DNA of 58,887 bases from Burkholderiaceae bacterium (GTDB taxonomy: Bacteria; Pseudomonadota; Gammaproteobacteria; Burkholderiales; Burkholderiaceae), in assembly GCA_947449305.1 (NCBI GenBank), contig CANFRA010000004.1, forward strand, positions 1 to 58,887, read 5' to 3'. Every line of letters starts with the position of its first letter. Positions within the stretch are counted from its first letter, which is position 1. The notes beneath the pieces are model-generated. The model saw nothing but the letters and a program-made list of their open reading frames with translations, was not told the origin of the DNA and did not search any database. The translations under genes were made by a program, and so were the position numbers. Of the stretch, positions 26,533-34,935 are shown in pieces.

Positions 26533-27675
26533 ATGAGTGAGTTCATGTTAGCCGAGCAAGAAAAGTCTATAGCACCATGGCTGCAAGGACTATGGGATAA
26601 CTTAGATTTTTCCAACTTCCCCAATGCGACCTTATTGCATGGTCAATCTGGCATCGGCAAGTTTGCATTTGCACTTGAACTTGCAAAATCTCTCTTATGC
26701 GAGAGTGCTCACGCAGCTTCACGCCCCTGTAATCAATGTGAAGCCTGCCATTGGTTTAACACTGGAAATCATCCTGACTTTATTGCTCTAGTTCCCGAAA
26801 CACATCGCGGGCTATTGCCGCATGCTGACTATGAGAGTGATGAAGCACCTAAAAAAGGCAAAGCAGCACGAGATGATTCTGATGGTGAGGCTAGCGAAAA
26901 GAAAGAAAAGAAAAATATTTCCATTGAAGAGACTCGTAGTGCTATAGAAGGTCTTTCAATTGGTTCGCATCGAGGCGGTAATCGTGTGATCTTGATTTAC
27001 CCCTTAGAGATGCTGCGTTCTGACGCTGCCAATACCTTACTCAAGTCCTTGGAAGAGCCGCCAGCAAATACGATCTTTATTTTGTTAGCCGATCGAGTAG
27101 ACCGTGTTCTTCCAACCATTCGTTCTCGTTGTCGCTTGCTGACCGCGCCACGCCCAGATCGTGATCAAGGTTTAGCGTGGTTGCGTACACAATTGCAGAG
27201 GATGAATGGGATTAAAGTGGGCGATGCTGATGTTGAAACCATTTACGATGAGCAGGGTGGGGCGCCGTATTCGGTTTTAGATTCCTTGATTGCCAGAAAC
27301 AAGCAAGATGAGAAAGATGAATTAACGATTGCGATCCAAGCCTCACGCTATTTACTCCAATCCATGTCACAGGGAGTGCGCATGAATTGGTTAGATTCCG
27401 CGGAGAAGACGCACAAGGCTCGATACAGCTATTTATTGGCCGCCATGCAACGCTGGACCTCTGATCTTCAAGCCGTTGCGCAGGGCGGCAACCCACGTTA
27501 TTACCCAAAACACCTAGCAACGCTTAAAAGTTTGTCCCAAACCGCCAAGATACCCAAACTGCATCATTTTTGGAAATCTCTGGTTCAAGCCCGTCGCCAT
27601 GAAAATCACCCCTTAGCTAACCGAGTTCAATTAGAAGCCTTGCTATCTCAATACCAACAAGTTTTTGAGGCTTAA
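26533..27675 (+). CDS. holB: DNA polymerase III delta-prime subunit
   Basis: Clamp-loader subunit. The 380-residue protein has LLHGQSGIGKFAFA (degenerate Walker A), the four-cysteine zinc site (Cys56, 66, 69, 72), and the AAA+ segments LRSDAANTLLKSLEEPPANT and LPTIRSRC (SRC motif). It is longer than E. coli delta-prime (334), mainly through a lysine/acid-rich stretch at residues about 98-128, between the zinc module and the ISIEETRS strand. It starts directly at the tmk stop. Confidence 0.95.
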   Translation: MSEFMLAEQEKSIAPWLQGLWDNLDFSNFPNATLLHGQSGIGKFAFALELAKSLLCESAHAASRPCNQCEACHWFNTGNHPDFIALVPETHRGLLPHADYESDEAPKKGKAARDDSDGEASEKKEKKNISIEETRSAIEGLSIGSHRGGNRVILIYPLEMLRSDAANTLLKSLEEPPANTIFILLADRVDRVLPTIRSRCRLLTAPRPDRDQGLAWLRTQLQRMNGIKVGDADVETIYDEQGGAPYSVLDSLIARNKQDEKDELTIAIQASRYLLQSMSQGVRMNWLDSAEKTHKARYSYLLAAMQRWTSDLQAVAQGGNPRYYPKHLATLKSLSQTAKIPKLHHFWKSLVQARRHENHPLANRVQLEALLSQYQQVFEA

Positions 27676-27706
27676 TTTAGGCTTAGGCAGTCTAAAATAA
27701 CGAGTC

Positions 27707-28498
27707 ATGTTCATAGACTCACATTGCCATCTCGATTTCCCGGAATTTCAATCTCGTTTGCCAGAAGTGCTTGCGAATATGGCTGCTGCCAAAGTGAGCA
27801 ACGCTTTGTGTGTATCTGTCGATCTGCCAGATTTCCCCAACGTTCTGAAGCTTGCCCAGGATTACTCCCATTTATATGCCTCCGTTGGGGTTCATCCCGA
27901 TTATGAAGACACCCCTGAGCCTAGTTATGACTTCCTGGTAGAAACTGCTTTAAAGCACCCCAAAATCATCGCCATTGGTGAAACAGGTCTTGACTACTAC
28001 CGTATGGGTGATCGGAGCTATGCATCCATGGAGTGGCAACGTGAACGCTTTAGAACCCATATCAAGGCCGCAATAGCCTCTAAAAAGCCTCTCATCATCC
28101 ATACACGCTCAGCATCTGAAGACACTATCAAGATCCTGAAAGAAGAGGGCGCCCAGCAGATTGGCGGGGTGATGCATTGCTTTACTGAGAGCCTAGAAAT
28201 GGCCCAATCAGCCATGGAAATGGGGTTTTATATCTCCTTTTCTGGAATCGTAACCTTTAAAAGCGCCAAAGACCTTCAGGAAACCTGTAAAGCGGTGCCG
28301 CTCGATAGGATGCTCATCGAGACTGATTCTCCTTATTTGGCGCCCATTCCGTATCGTGGCAAGATCAATGAGCCTGCATGGGTAGCTAAAGTTGGTGAAT
28401 TTATTGCCAATCTCAAGGGAGTTTCTATTCAAGAGCTTGCCGATCAAACTTCAAGTAACTTTTATGATTGTTTTCATATAGATAGAAGTTATTCATGA
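27707..28498 (+). CDS. TatD family metal-dependent DNase
   Basis: TIM-barrel hydrolase of the TatD/YcfH family, 263 residues. Metal ligands are visible: DSHCHLD at the N-terminus, IAIGETGLDYY (conserved Glu), PLIIHTRSA, GGVMHCFTE and the final IETDSPYLAPIPYRGK. The place after tmk-holB matches E. coli ycfH (now tatD-like). These enzymes act as 3'-5' DNases or nucleases in repair. The stop codon overlaps the ATG of the ankyrin gene (ATGA). Confidence 0.92.
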   Translation: MFIDSHCHLDFPEFQSRLPEVLANMAAAKVSNALCVSVDLPDFPNVLKLAQDYSHLYASVGVHPDYEDTPEPSYDFLVETALKHPKIIAIGETGLDYYRMGDRSYASMEWQRERFRTHIKAAIASKKPLIIHTRSASEDTIKILKEEGAQQIGGVMHCFTESLEMAQSAMEMGFYISFSGIVTFKSAKDLQETCKAVPLDRMLIETDSPYLAPIPYRGKINEPAWVAKVGEFIANLKGVSIQELADQTSSNFYDCFHIDRSYS

Positions 28499-29196
28499 TA
28501 TTAAAGTTTAATAAATTAGGGGTAGTTTTATTTCTGATTTGCATCGGAAATCAACTTTCTCACTCGCAAACTCCAGTTCAGGTTGCTGATTTTGCTAAAG
28601 CAGCCAAGTTTGATGATGTCTCTGAGGTGAAATCTTTACTTAAAAAAGGCGTAAATCCGAACACTGTTGATGCCAATGGCAGCCCAATGTTGGTTTTGGC
28701 TATTCGGGAGAAATCTCCTAAGGTCATTGATGTTTTGCTTGGCGATAAGAATATTGATGTTGACTTATCGGATAAGAATGGTGAAACACCCTTAATGATG
28801 GCGTCAATAGATGGCAATTTGCCACTCGTTAAGACCCTGGTTATAGGCCATAAGGCACAACTAGATCACATTGGCTGGACGCCTTTACATTACGCCTGTG
28901 CCAAGGCTCAGCTTGAGGTTGCTCAGTTCTTAATTTCCAATGGAGCTAATGTTGACTCCATGAGTCTTGGCAACACTACGCCGCTGATGATGGCCGTCCA
29001 ATCTGGCAATGAGCAATTGGTTAAGCTGCTCTTGGATAAAGGTGCAGACTTGCAATTACGGAATTCTCAAGGCTTAACGGCTATTGATATTGCTGATATC
29101 TACGATAAGCCCTGGATTAGTGAGGGCCTTAGATCCCGTTGGTTAAAGCTCTATAAGAAGCCTTACGTGGGCTCTGTAAAGCCTAAGACCTCATAG
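28495..29196 (+). CDS. Exported ankyrin-repeat protein
   Basis: A 233-residue protein with an N-terminal signal peptide (cut near LSHSQ/TPV) followed by about five ankyrin repeats, for example NGETPLMMASIDGNLPLV, GWTPLHYACAKAQLEVAQ and NTTPLMMAVQSGNEQLVK. It is predicted periplasmic, unlike most bacterial ankyrin proteins that are cytoplasmic or injected. Partner and function are unknown. ATGA overlap with the tatD-type gene means translational coupling. Confidence 0.88.
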   Translation: MILKFNKLGVVLFLICIGNQLSHSQTPVQVADFAKAAKFDDVSEVKSLLKKGVNPNTVDANGSPMLVLAIREKSPKVIDVLLGDKNIDVDLSDKNGETPLMMASIDGNLPLVKTLVIGHKAQLDHIGWTPLHYACAKAQLEVAQFLISNGANVDSMSLGNTTPLMMAVQSGNEQLVKLLLDKGADLQLRNSQGLTAIDIADIYDKPWISEGLRSRWLKLYKKPYVGSVKPKTS

Positions 29197-29261
29197 ACTA
29201 AATGCGTATAATCATTATTATGTCAAATAAGATATTTCTGTAATCCTTCCCCACAAGACCC

Positions 29262-29789
29262 ATGTTCCTTTTAGATCTTATACGCAGCGCCGACCTCCCC
29301 AGCTTCGCAACACTATTTAGCGAAATCAATACCGATATGGGCAATGGACAGATCTGGTTTGTCTTACTACTGGCATGCTTCATGCTCACTGTTCACGGAA
29401 TGATTGTTTTATCGATTGCCGGTACGTTTCATTGGTTGGATCAGAAGCTCGTAAATAGACGCATCTATGGGGGTAATTTCGTATCCTATTTCTTGGCAAT
29501 CTTGCTGATTATTGCGGTCCATTTTGCTGAAATTATCGCCTGGGCCTATATCTGTGTGGCATTGAAGGTGTTCCCCACTAATCCACAGACTTTTTACTTT
29601 GCCGGTGAAATGTATACAACGGTTGGTTATGGCAACTACTCCTTAACAGAGCACTGGAGGGTTTTACCGATCATTATTTCCTTTACAGGTATCTTCGCTG
29701 TATCGATGTCGGGAGCTGCTTTGTATTCGATGATGGTGAACTTGCTGGGCCATGCCAAGCAAAGCCCCAAATCCGGATCTGGCTTTTAG
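29262..29789 (+). CDS. Small K+ channel-like membrane protein
   Basis: A 175-residue protein with about three membrane helices (31-55, 72-101, 134-160), a pore helix, and the potassium selectivity filter TTVGYGN at residues 119-125. The Ion_trans_2 pattern (helix - filter loop - helix) is clear. There is no RCK, cyclic-nucleotide or voltage-sensor domain. It is shorter than most annotated channels and carries one additional helix at the N-terminus. A TATAAT box occurs at 29207-29212, with no good -35. The stop codon overlaps that of the DUF3108 gene. Confidence 0.82.
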   Translation: MFLLDLIRSADLPSFATLFSEINTDMGNGQIWFVLLLACFMLTVHGMIVLSIAGTFHWLDQKLVNRRIYGGNFVSYFLAILLIIAVHFAEIIAWAYICVALKVFPTNPQTFYFAGEMYTTVGYGNYSLTEHWRVLPIIISFTGIFAVSMSGAALYSMMVNLLGHAKQSPKSGSGF

Positions 29790-30796
29790 GGTATAGCGCG
29801 AACAGGTATTGGGCTCTTTTGTAGAAATACTAGCTCTAGAACCCTGCCATTAGCTTCCTGAGAACGAATTCTGCCTGGAAGCCACTCGAGATCTTTGGCT
29901 AACCAAATATCCACTTGCCGCTTATAGGGATCTTTTTCACGCTGCATTAGCGAGTAACGACGATTAACAGATTTTCCTAGACTTGGAATATCTTCAGAAA
30001 TCGTCTCACCATAGCTCTTAAAGTGCCACATTTCTAGGGTGTTGTAATCCACCACCGGTAACGATCGAATACTGCCTGCCTCATCGATTTTGCTATCTCC
30101 GTTTAGCAAAGAGGCAAACTGAAACATCAAACTGAATCGATCTTGCGTGCCCGGAAGAAGATCTGGAGTGAACTCCGGCTTTTCCGAAAAGTACATCTTC
30201 CCTCCTCCGCTTGAGTCTCTATCAAAGCGTGAATAGCGTGGTGGCTTTGTGCCTCGCTGGGTCCAATAAATGGATGGGGCCATACCGTATGCATCGACAG
30301 TTCCCCTGGATTCAAATACAAATGGACCAACAAATGCATAGGGAATGTTGATATATAGTCGATAGCCATTTGCATCAACAATCCAATCAATTTCTCCCGT
30401 CTGATACTTTTGACCGTCTACATAAGCGTCATAGTAGATGATGCCTGATTCTGGAAGCCTGAAAGCGAGCCCCTCTTGATTATTAGCCCCGCCCTGCTCG
30501 CCACCACTCGCAAGGCTCTTTGAGTCTTCTACTGAATTAGTGGATGCTTCCTTGTTTACTTTCTTTCTAGGCGCTTTGGCCATCTGAATCTTCTTTGGAG
30601 GCTCAACTTTTAATTCAGTCCTAATAATAAGATCGTCCGCTATCTCTGGCGGTCCATTAAAAGATAAAAAGGGAATGCCAAAAAATAAAATAAAATGGCC
30701 AATCAAAGACAGGGCCAATGCAATGAGAATAATCCGCAAAGATTTTGCGTGAGTCAAACTACTGCTTTGAGAGTGCCTAACTTGCTCTAGCCCCAA
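29786..30796 (-). CDS. DUF3108 protein with a TonB-like N-terminus
   Basis: A 336-residue membrane-anchored periplasmic protein. After a short basic N-terminus, one membrane helix (about 22-45) leads to a Pro/Lys-rich segment (VEPPKKIQMAKAPRKK) like TonB proteins, then the DUF3108 domain from about 115 onward (YYDAYVDGQKYQTGEIDW, RYSRFDRDSSGGGKMYFS). Function is unknown. No ATG is available; TTG 30796 is the only start near the helix. It begins directly after the stop of the HNH gene, so coupling is likely. Confidence 0.8.
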   Translation of the reverse strand: MGLEQVRHSQSSSLTHAKSLRIILIALALSLIGHFILFFGIPFLSFNGPPEIADDLIIRTELKVEPPKKIQMAKAPRKKVNKEASTNSVEDSKSLASGGEQGGANNQEGLAFRLPESGIIYYDAYVDGQKYQTGEIDWIVDANGYRLYINIPYAFVGPFVFESRGTVDAYGMAPSIYWTQRGTKPPRYSRFDRDSSGGGKMYFSEKPEFTPDLLPGTQDRFSLMFQFASLLNGDSKIDEAGSIRSLPVVDYNTLEMWHFKSYGETISEDIPSLGKSVNRRYSLMQREKDPYKRQVDIWLAKDLEWLPGRIRSQEANGRVLELVFLQKSPIPVRAIP

Positions 30797-30798
30797 AC

Positions 30799-31368
30799 TC
30801 AGAGAGCGCTCTCGAGTAAACGACTGTTCTTAGGTAAATTGGCGGCTAGGAAGTCCATCTGGTCTGCCAGAATATTGCGCCCTTTAAGAATCATATCTTC
30901 GTACAAGCTTGGCAGATAAGGGGTATATAGCAAACCCATACCAGCCTGCTCAGGAGTGCGATTACCCTTGCGTTGATTGCAAGGCCTACAAGAAATGACT
31001 AGATTCATCCAGGAATATTTACCGCCGCGACTATTCGGAATGATGTGCTCCGCCTCGGCATGATTTTCGTGAATGTTGTCACCACAATAAGCACAGAGAC
31101 CTCGATCACGCTTAAAAAGTTTATGTTTGGTGATAACTGGTGCAACGTCAAATAAATTAATCTTTGCGCTACCCTTGATGGCAATGATCGAATGAAGTTC
31201 GATCACGGATTGCAAGCCACTAGCCCTAGAAATGCCGCCACGCATTTTCATGATGGGGTCGCCTAGAGTCCACAAAACACTGTTGTCAGCGTAATGCTTG
31301 GTTGCTTCTTCGGCGTTAACCCAACCCTGGGGAATTCCACCAGCGTCTAGTTTTAAGATGCTCAGCAC
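30799..31368 (-). CDS. HNH endonuclease-domain protein
   Basis: A 189-residue protein with an HNH nuclease domain in the middle: CAYCG, EAEHIIPNSRGGKYSWMNLV and CRPCNQRKG, i.e. two Cys pairs for zinc and the H-N-H catalytic pattern. The start is GTG 31368, fixed by AGGAGA about 5 bases upstream. Proteins of this size and layout are widely conserved chromosomal genes, so a phage origin is not needed. The DUF3108 gene follows directly. Substrate and function are unknown. Confidence 0.86.
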   Translation of the reverse strand: MLSILKLDAGGIPQGWVNAEEATKHYADNSVLWTLGDPIMKMRGGISRASGLQSVIELHSIIAIKGSAKINLFDVAPVITKHKLFKRDRGLCAYCGDNIHENHAEAEHIIPNSRGGKYSWMNLVISCRPCNQRKGNRTPEQAGMGLLYTPYLPSLYEDMILKGRNILADQMDFLAANLPKNSRLLESAL

Positions 31369-31447
31369 AAACTCTCCTTTCTCGATCTAGGCAAAGCCAT
31401 CAATCTATAGACTTATCTTACAGAAGAAATTTGCGTCAATCAATCAT

Positions 31448-32035
31448 CTAGGGGGATATAAACTCCAAGACCTTGGGGAGATGGTCTGCATAGTCAGCAA
31501 TTCCATGATCACTGCCTTCAAGGATCAGCTGGTGAGCGCCTGGATAGAACTCACTCATTTCCCTCCAATTCAACAATTCATCCCCTTTTGCGGCAATTAA
31601 AAAGTAGCGCTTGGGATCAGAAATTCTCTCAACCTGTAGGGCCTTTAGTTCATCGATATATTCAGGCCGAAAATCAAAAGGTTCATTACTGTCATAGGAT
31701 GTCATCATCCCCACATGGGGGGCAAGCTCTCTAGCAGCATGTACTGCAGGGTTTAAGGCTACCGCCTTACAACCATATTTTTCTGCCAGGTAGTTGGCAT
31801 AAAACCCACCAAGCGATGACCCGATGACAACAATGCGATCAGCCTTGGAGCGGTCTATATAGGCTGTCACCATCCCCATGCTTTCCTTAGGCGATGCTAA
31901 CAACTGCGGGCAATACCAATCAATGGCATTTGCCGCAGTTGCTATAGTCTTTACTGCCTCACCTGTCATCACCGCCTTGCTAGATCTTGGCGAAGATCGA
32001 AAACCATGCAAATACACCAATAGGGTTGATGACAT
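31448..32035 (-). CDS. YqiA/YcfP family esterase
   Basis: Small alpha/beta-hydrolase of 195 residues. It shows LLVYLHGFRSSPRSSK at the N-terminus, the nucleophile elbow GSSLGGFYA, Asp in AAKGDELL and His in GSDHGI. This is the E. coli YqiA type (esterase with unknown natural substrate). It lies 9 bases after garR on the same strand and may share its transcript. Confidence 0.88.
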   Translation of the reverse strand: MSSTLLVYLHGFRSSPRSSKAVMTGEAVKTIATAANAIDWYCPQLLASPKESMGMVTAYIDRSKADRIVVIGSSLGGFYANYLAEKYGCKAVALNPAVHAARELAPHVGMMTSYDSNEPFDFRPEYIDELKALQVERISDPKRYFLIAAKGDELLNWREMSEFYPGAHQLILEGSDHGIADYADHLPKVLEFISP

Positions 32036-32044
32036 ATACAGAAC

Positions 32045-32944
32045 TTAGGCCTTTTGACCAACCTCAAAGTTTGCTAGCTTTTCTAATGCTTTGACCATTG
32101 CTGAATGATCCCAGGCTTTGCCACCATGCGCAGAGCAGGAATTGAATAATTCTTGAGCGGTGGCCGTATTTGGAAGTGACACACCTAGGGCGCGTGCACT
32201 GTTGAGCGCAAGGTTAAGATCCTTTTGATGCAATTCAATCCTAAAGCCAGGATCAAATGTACGCTTGACCATACGCTCACCATGTACTTCAAGAATCTTC
32301 GAGCTCGCAAAACCACCCATCAGTGCCAGGCGAACCTTAGCAGGATCTGCACCGGCTTTAGATGCAAATACAAGTGCCTCTGCAACAGCCTCAATATTCA
32401 AGGCCACAATAATCTGGTTCGCAACCTTGGCAGTTTGACCATCACCATTGCCGCCGACCAAGTTAATGTTCTTGCCCATCAGATCCAGTACAGGCTTTAT
32501 TTTATTAAACACGGCCTCATCACCGCCAACCATAATCGAGAGCGTGGCATTTTTAGCGCCAACTTCGCCACCAGAAACGGGCGCATCAAGATAGTCGCAA
32601 CCCAAGGCATTTATTTTCTTGGCATATTCTTTAGTAGCGATTGGTGAAATAGAGCTCATATCAACCACAACTTTGCCCTTGGATAAGCCGGCCGCAACGC
32701 CTTTATCTCCAAACAACACTTTTTCAACATCCGGTGTGTCTGGAACCATGGTGAAAATGATGTCTGCCTTTTGGGCAACTTCGCTTGGGCTAGCGCATTG
32801 AATTGCTGTTGAAGAAGCTAGCTCCTGAGGAACCTTACTTCTGGTAGTAATAAATACCTCATGACCTGCTTTAACCAGTTGACCTGCCATAGGCGCGCCC
32901 ATAATTCCAAGACCAACAAAACCTAATTTTAATTTCGCACTCAT
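32045..32944 (-). CDS. garR: 2-hydroxy-3-oxopropionate (tartronate semialdehyde) reductase
   Basis: Reduces tartronate semialdehyde to D-glycerate. The 299-residue member of the 3-hydroxyisobutyrate dehydrogenase family has the NAD(P) fold GFVGLGIMGAPMA at the N-terminus, DAPVSGGEVGAKN, the catalytic Lys in AKVANQIIVALN, and the GarR/GlxR-type GFRIELHQKDLNLAL. AAGGAAAAG lies just upstream of the ATG. It follows hyi (34 bases), which makes tartronate semialdehyde from hydroxypyruvate, so the two act in sequence. Confidence 0.92.
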   Translation of the reverse strand: MSAKLKLGFVGLGIMGAPMAGQLVKAGHEVFITTRSKVPQELASSTAIQCASPSEVAQKADIIFTMVPDTPDVEKVLFGDKGVAAGLSKGKVVVDMSSISPIATKEYAKKINALGCDYLDAPVSGGEVGAKNATLSIMVGGDEAVFNKIKPVLDLMGKNINLVGGNGDGQTAKVANQIIVALNIEAVAEALVFASKAGADPAKVRLALMGGFASSKILEVHGERMVKRTFDPGFRIELHQKDLNLALNSARALGVSLPNTATAQELFNSCSAHGGKAWDHSAMVKALEKLANFEVGQKA

Positions 32945-32978
32945 TTTCTTTTCCTTTTGTATTTGCTTTGATTTATTT

Positions 32979-33758
32979 TTATGAAGTTAACTTTTGTATC
33001 CAACCCAGACCCGCTTCAGTAGTGGTTGCGGGCTTGTACTCACAGCCAATCCATCCTGAATACCCGATCCGATCCAAGAACTTAAAAAGATGTACATAAT
33101 TAATTTCACCTGTACCAGGTTCGTTGCGACCAGGATTGTCAGCCAATTGAATATGTCCAATTTTGGCAAAATTCTTTTCCATCGTGTTGCAAAGTTCACC
33201 TTCCATACGCTGGGCATGATAGATGTCGTATTGCACGAAAAGATTATCGGCGGCAACCTCCTTGAGAATATCTAGCGCCTGCTGGGTTGTGCTTAAAAAG
33301 AATCCAGGAATATCAAAAGTATTGATTGGTTCAATCAGCAGCTTTAGGTTGGCTTTCTTTAATTCAGCTGATGCGTATTTCAGGTTCGACACGAAGGTAT
33401 CGTGTAACAACTTGTTATCCACGCCAGCAGGAGCTTTGCCTGCCAGGCAATTTAGCTGTGGAACACCTAAGACCTTGGCGTACTCGATTGCTTTAGCAAC
33501 GCCCTCACGAAATTCCGCTACTCGATCCGGGTGACAAGCAATTCCGCGCTCTCCGGCATCCCAATCTCCAGCAGGTAAGTTATGAAGAACTAGCTTTAAG
33601 CCATATTGATCTAACTTATCTTTAATTTCAGTAGCCGCAAATGGATAGGGAAAGAGAAACTCAACCGCCTTAAATCCAGAATTGTGGGCTTTCTCAAAGC
33701 GACCTAAGAATGGTGTCTCTGTAAATAGCATTGTTAAATTTGCGGCAAATTGAGGCAT
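32979..33758 (-). CDS. hyi: Hydroxypyruvate isomerase
   Basis: Interconverts hydroxypyruvate and tartronate semialdehyde. The 259-residue TIM-barrel protein (AP-endonuclease-2 fold) has FAANLTMLFTETPFLGRFE, GFKAVEFLFPY, LIEPINTFDIPGFFL (metal-binding Glu), VQYDIYHAQRMEG and IGCEYKPATTTEAGLGW. Start ATG 33758 is preceded by AAGGAGG, the best match to the ribosome consensus in this window. No gcl (glyoxylate carboligase) is present nearby. Confidence 0.94.
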   Translation of the reverse strand: MPQFAANLTMLFTETPFLGRFEKAHNSGFKAVEFLFPYPFAATEIKDKLDQYGLKLVLHNLPAGDWDAGERGIACHPDRVAEFREGVAKAIEYAKVLGVPQLNCLAGKAPAGVDNKLLHDTFVSNLKYASAELKKANLKLLIEPINTFDIPGFFLSTTQQALDILKEVAADNLFVQYDIYHAQRMEGELCNTMEKNFAKIGHIQLADNPGRNEPGTGEINYVHLFKFLDRIGYSGWIGCEYKPATTTEAGLGWIQKLTS

Positions 33759-33909
33759 TTCATACCCTCCTTAGGGTTTCAGAATCAAACAGTGATCTTA
33801 TCAAAGATGCAGACTCCAGTCCTAACCGGCAATTAGCCCTCTGGAAGGCTGATAAATGCTAAAAGTGAGCTAGTATCTGGTTATAAAGTGCTTATTTACA
33901 AGGAAAATA

Positions 33910-34518
33910 ATGAATATCAAATTCACAACCATTTCACTATCAATTGCCGCCGTATTAGCCTCACCCTCTTTGGTGATGGCCCAAGCAAAGCCGGCCGACT
34001 CTGCTACTAAGCGAATGGTGATCGATGCTGCTGTAGTCGATAACCGCTACCAACTATACGAGGGCACCATAGTCGCTATTGATAAGAAGACCCGCACCAT
34101 TACCTTCAAGAATAAAGAAGGCGAATCTAAATTTGTTGCTGGCCCAGAAATTACCAATTTTGATCAGATCAAAAAAGGCGACCAAGTGAACGTTACCTAT
34201 GAAATGGCTGTTGCAATTGAGCTGATTAAAACGAAGAGCGATGGTATTCGTAGCAAAGTGGAGACCAATACGGTTACTGATTCAAAGCCGAATGAAAAGC
34301 CATCTGAGGTGATTGCCAATAAGACCACCATCATCGCAGATATCGTTGCAGTGGATCGCGATAAGAAGTTAGTCTCAGTAAAGGGCCCTAGTGGCAAGAT
34401 TACGACCGTCACTGTTAAAAACCCAGCCCTCTTAGCGGATGTCAAAGTTGGTGAACAAGTGAAAGTGATTTATTACGATGCAATGGCTGCATCAATCACC
34501 ACACCTAAAAAGAAGTAG
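33910..34518 (+). CDS. Periplasmic protein with two tandem beta-barrel-like repeats
   Basis: A 202-residue exported protein (signal peptide, cut near VMAQA/KPA). Two similar units are visible: residues about 52-105 (GTIVAIDKKTRTITFKNKEG ... IKKGDQVNVTYEMAVAIEL) and 142-196 (ADIVAVDRDKKLVSVKGPSG ... VKVGEQVKVIYYDAMAASI). Each reads as a small OB- or DUF1344-like beta unit. A Thr/Lys/Asn-rich linker joins them. No family is identified with confidence. AAGGA sits 6 bases before the ATG. The gene ends at a strong bidirectional hairpin. Confidence 0.76.
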   Translation: MNIKFTTISLSIAAVLASPSLVMAQAKPADSATKRMVIDAAVVDNRYQLYEGTIVAIDKKTRTITFKNKEGESKFVAGPEITNFDQIKKGDQVNVTYEMAVAIELIKTKSDGIRSKVETNTVTDSKPNEKPSEVIANKTTIIADIVAVDRDKKLVSVKGPSGKITTVTVKNPALLADVKVGEQVKVIYYDAMAASITTPKKK

Positions 34519-34543
34519 GAATAATTCAAAAGAATCAAAATAA

Positions 34544-34570
34544 AAAAGCCCCCTTATACAGGGGGCTTTT
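34544..34570. terminator. Bidirectional terminator between 33910-34518 and the tRNA cluster
   Basis: AAAAGCCCCC and GGGGGCTTTT pair in a 10-bp stem around TTATACA. A T-run follows on each outgoing strand, so it ends the periplasmic protein gene on the plus strand and the tRNA-Ala/Glu/Asp transcript on the minus strand. Confidence 0.9.
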
Positions 34571-34578
34571 AATTGTCT

Positions 34579-34655
34579 TGGCGGAACGGACGGGACTCGA
34601 ACCCGCGACCCTCGGCGTGACAGGCCGATATTCTAACCAACTGAACTACCGCTCC
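34579..34655 (-). tRNA. tRNA-Asp (GTC)
   Basis: Reading the minus strand gives a cloverleaf with acceptor GGAGCGG/CCGTTCC, anticodon GTC in CCTGTCACG, T-loop GGTTCGAGTC, discriminator G and an encoded CCA. It closely matches E. coli tRNA-Asp. It is the last of three tRNAs in one transcript. The unit is 77 bases including CCA. Confidence 0.97.
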
Positions 34656-34705
34656 AAAATACATCGAGAAAAACATCACACTACATTTTACTGCCACCAG
34701 AATTC

Positions 34706-34781
34706 TGGCGTCCCCAGGGGGATTCGAACCCCCGTACTCACCGTGAAAGGGTGATGTCCTAGGCCTCTAGACGATGGGGAC
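34706..34781 (-). tRNA. tRNA-Glu (TTC)
   Basis: The minus strand reads GTCCCCATCGTCTAGAGGCC..., anticodon TTC in CCCTTTCACGG, T-arm GGGGGTTCGAATCCCCC, discriminator G and an encoded CCA. It is the cognate tRNA of GltX, the synthetase gene directly upstream in the same orientation. Confidence 0.97.
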
Positions 34782-34816
34782 CTGGACTACTTCTAATTGC
34801 TGCAATTTTGAATGTT

Positions 34817-34892
<76 letters not shown>

Positions 34893-34935
34893 GAAATCCC
34901 ACAATAAACCTGCAAGACACTCAAAACAATCCAAG

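Noticed and set aside
30799..31368. HNH protein as a homing endonuclease or phage remnant.
   Set aside because: No intron, intein, or phage genes are near, and proteins of this layout are ordinary chromosomal genes in many bacteria.
32225..32647. 140-codon plus-strand frame antisense to garR.
   Set aside because: Shadow of a well-supported gene; no family features or ribosome site.
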